Below, in pieces: positions 42,118 to 42,692 of a stretch of 42,692 nucleotides of DNA. This DNA comes from Sinomonas gamaensis (GTDB lineage Bacteria > Actinomycetota > Actinomycetes > Actinomycetales > Micrococcaceae). How positions within the stretch are numbered: the first letter of the stretch is position 1; every line of letters starts with the position of its first letter. Below the pieces are notes generated by a model. The model did no database searches. It was given only the letters and a program-made list of their open reading frames with translations, and was not told the origin of the DNA. Where the stretch lies: assembly GCF_005876955.1 (NCBI RefSeq), contig NZ_SSCL01000022.1, positions 1 to 42,692 on the forward strand, given 5' to 3'. Position numbers and translations under genes: made by a program.

Positions 42118-42692
42118 TGGGCGCACTTTCGGGCACCGCCATCACAATCGGGCTTCTGCTAGGTGCGATGGATACCGACACCATGGGCGACTTCAAAGGC
42201 GCGGTCGTGCGAGTCAGCGGAAACTCAGAGGGACAGACCGAGGGCAGACGCCCTGACTCGCCCCAAACGTCCTCGGGAAGCGACATCTATACGTATGAGC
42301 CAGCCTGTGCAACGGGCGTTGACACCTTGTCCGCTCGGCTATGCCAAAGCTTGGATGCTCGGTGCAAGGAAGAGCCAGGAGGACGTCTCGTCCGCTGGTA
42401 TCGGACCGAGAATGGCGTCCTACATGCAGACGAGCACAATGAAACCGCGTGCCTGTATCCGGGGGTGGTGCCGGGGCGGCCGGGGGGCGGGGCGGTGGTG
42501 GCGGTGACGGAGGCGCAGCTGCGGCAGCTGCCGATCGCCCCGGCGGGCCTGGGCCTGCAGCCGGTCCGGCACACCCTGAGGGGGGCGGAGACGAACGTCT
42601 ACGCCGAGTCCGGGCCGCAGTCCTTCCGCACCACGGTCCTGGGCCGGGCGGTGGAGGTGCGGGTCGCGCCCGTGGAGCACCGCTTCGACTAC
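42114..42692 (+). CDS. Secreted protein with three cysteines and a probable PKD-domain start (partial)
   Basis: The frame opens with ATG ATG at 42114/42117, overlapping the DUF6318 stop, and runs 193 codons to the window end. A hydrophobic N-terminus (TAITIGLLLGAM) is followed by a polar spacer, three cysteines (PACATG, RLCQSL, DARCKE), LVRWYR, and a G+C-rich part that ends VEVRVAPVEHRFDY, which is how many PKD domains begin (xWxFGDG would follow). It is homologous to the frame at 1-316. G+C is about half in the first 330 bases but about 82% at 42481-42540, a sharp break near 42455. Function unknown; the PKD call needs the missing 3' part. Confidence 0.74.
   Translation, partial: MMGALSGTAITIGLLLGAMDTDTMGDFKGAVVRVSGNSEGQTEGRRPDSPQTSSGSDIYTYEPACATGVDTLSARLCQSLDARCKEEPGGRLVRWYRTENGVLHADEHNETACLYPGVVPGRPGGGAVVAVTEAQLRQLPIAPAGLGLQPVRHTLRGAETNVYAESGPQSFRTTVLGRAVEVRVAPVEHRFDY

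Noticed and set aside
1-42692. Mobile element or prophage carrying the accessory genes
   Set aside because: No integrase, transposase, terminal inverted repeats, tRNA att site or phage genes were seen; the low-G+C ends alone are not enough.

Overview
The window is a chromosomal segment of a high-G+C Gram-positive bacterium. Gene content and order (rimP-nusA-ylxR-infB-rbfA-truB-ribF-rpsO-pnp-M16 peptidase, then dapB, with dxr-site-2 protease-ispG-proS upstream), G+C near 70%, many GTG starts and the DUF6318 lipoproteins at both ends all point to a Micrococcaceae actinobacterium of the Arthrobacter/Sinomonas type. The genus is an inference from gene content, not from an alignment. I see no rRNA, tRNA, CRISPR array, transposase, integrase or phage gene, and no gap between genes exceeds about 230 bases.

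Layout. (1) 1-1486, minus strand: an operon of two tandem DUF6318 lipoproteins and a secreted cysteine-containing protein that leaves the window. (2) 1619-7053, minus: a sulfite-oxidase-like molybdoenzyme with moeA, moaC, mogA and moaE, then dapB and a small TPR membrane protein. (3) 7093-11335, plus: moaA, moaD, a LolA/RseB-like secreted protein and an ABC exporter pair. (4) 11350-27258, minus: the conserved translation and RNA-metabolism block from rimP to pnp and an M16 peptidase, with kynA and kynU plus small membrane proteins between truB/ribF and rpsO. (5) 27345-30198, plus: a DUF4439 ferritin-like protein, a VIT-family metal transporter and an APH-type kinase. (6) 30243-34287, minus: a PLP decarboxylase, a TSUP permease and proS. 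(7) 34424-36580, plus: an ABC exporter with its TetR regulator. (8) 36526-41401, minus: GNAT protein, ispG, YciI-like protein, Rip-type M50 protease and dxr. (9) 41503 to the end, plus: a third DUF6318 lipoprotein followed by a homologue of the secreted protein at position 1.

How genes work together: six molybdenum-cofactor enzymes surround a probable client enzyme. NusA, IF2, RbfA, RimP, YlxR, TruB, S15 and PNPase form the usual transcription/ribosome-maturation cluster. Dxr and IspG are two steps of the MEP isoprenoid pathway. KynA and KynU catabolise tryptophan, but no kynurenine formamidase is present here. The TetR/ABC cassette has a clear promoter with a four-half-site operator over its predicted start.

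The observations most worth following are: the outward-facing DUF6318 plus secreted-protein cassettes at both ends, which have low G+C and sharp composition breaks; the short tandem duplications at or next to the stop codons of all three convergent gene junctions; a repeated leaderless-promoter pattern (-10 hexamer 6-7 nt before the start codon) in front of eight genes; and regulatory-looking inverted repeats around rpsO-pnp, infB and rimP.
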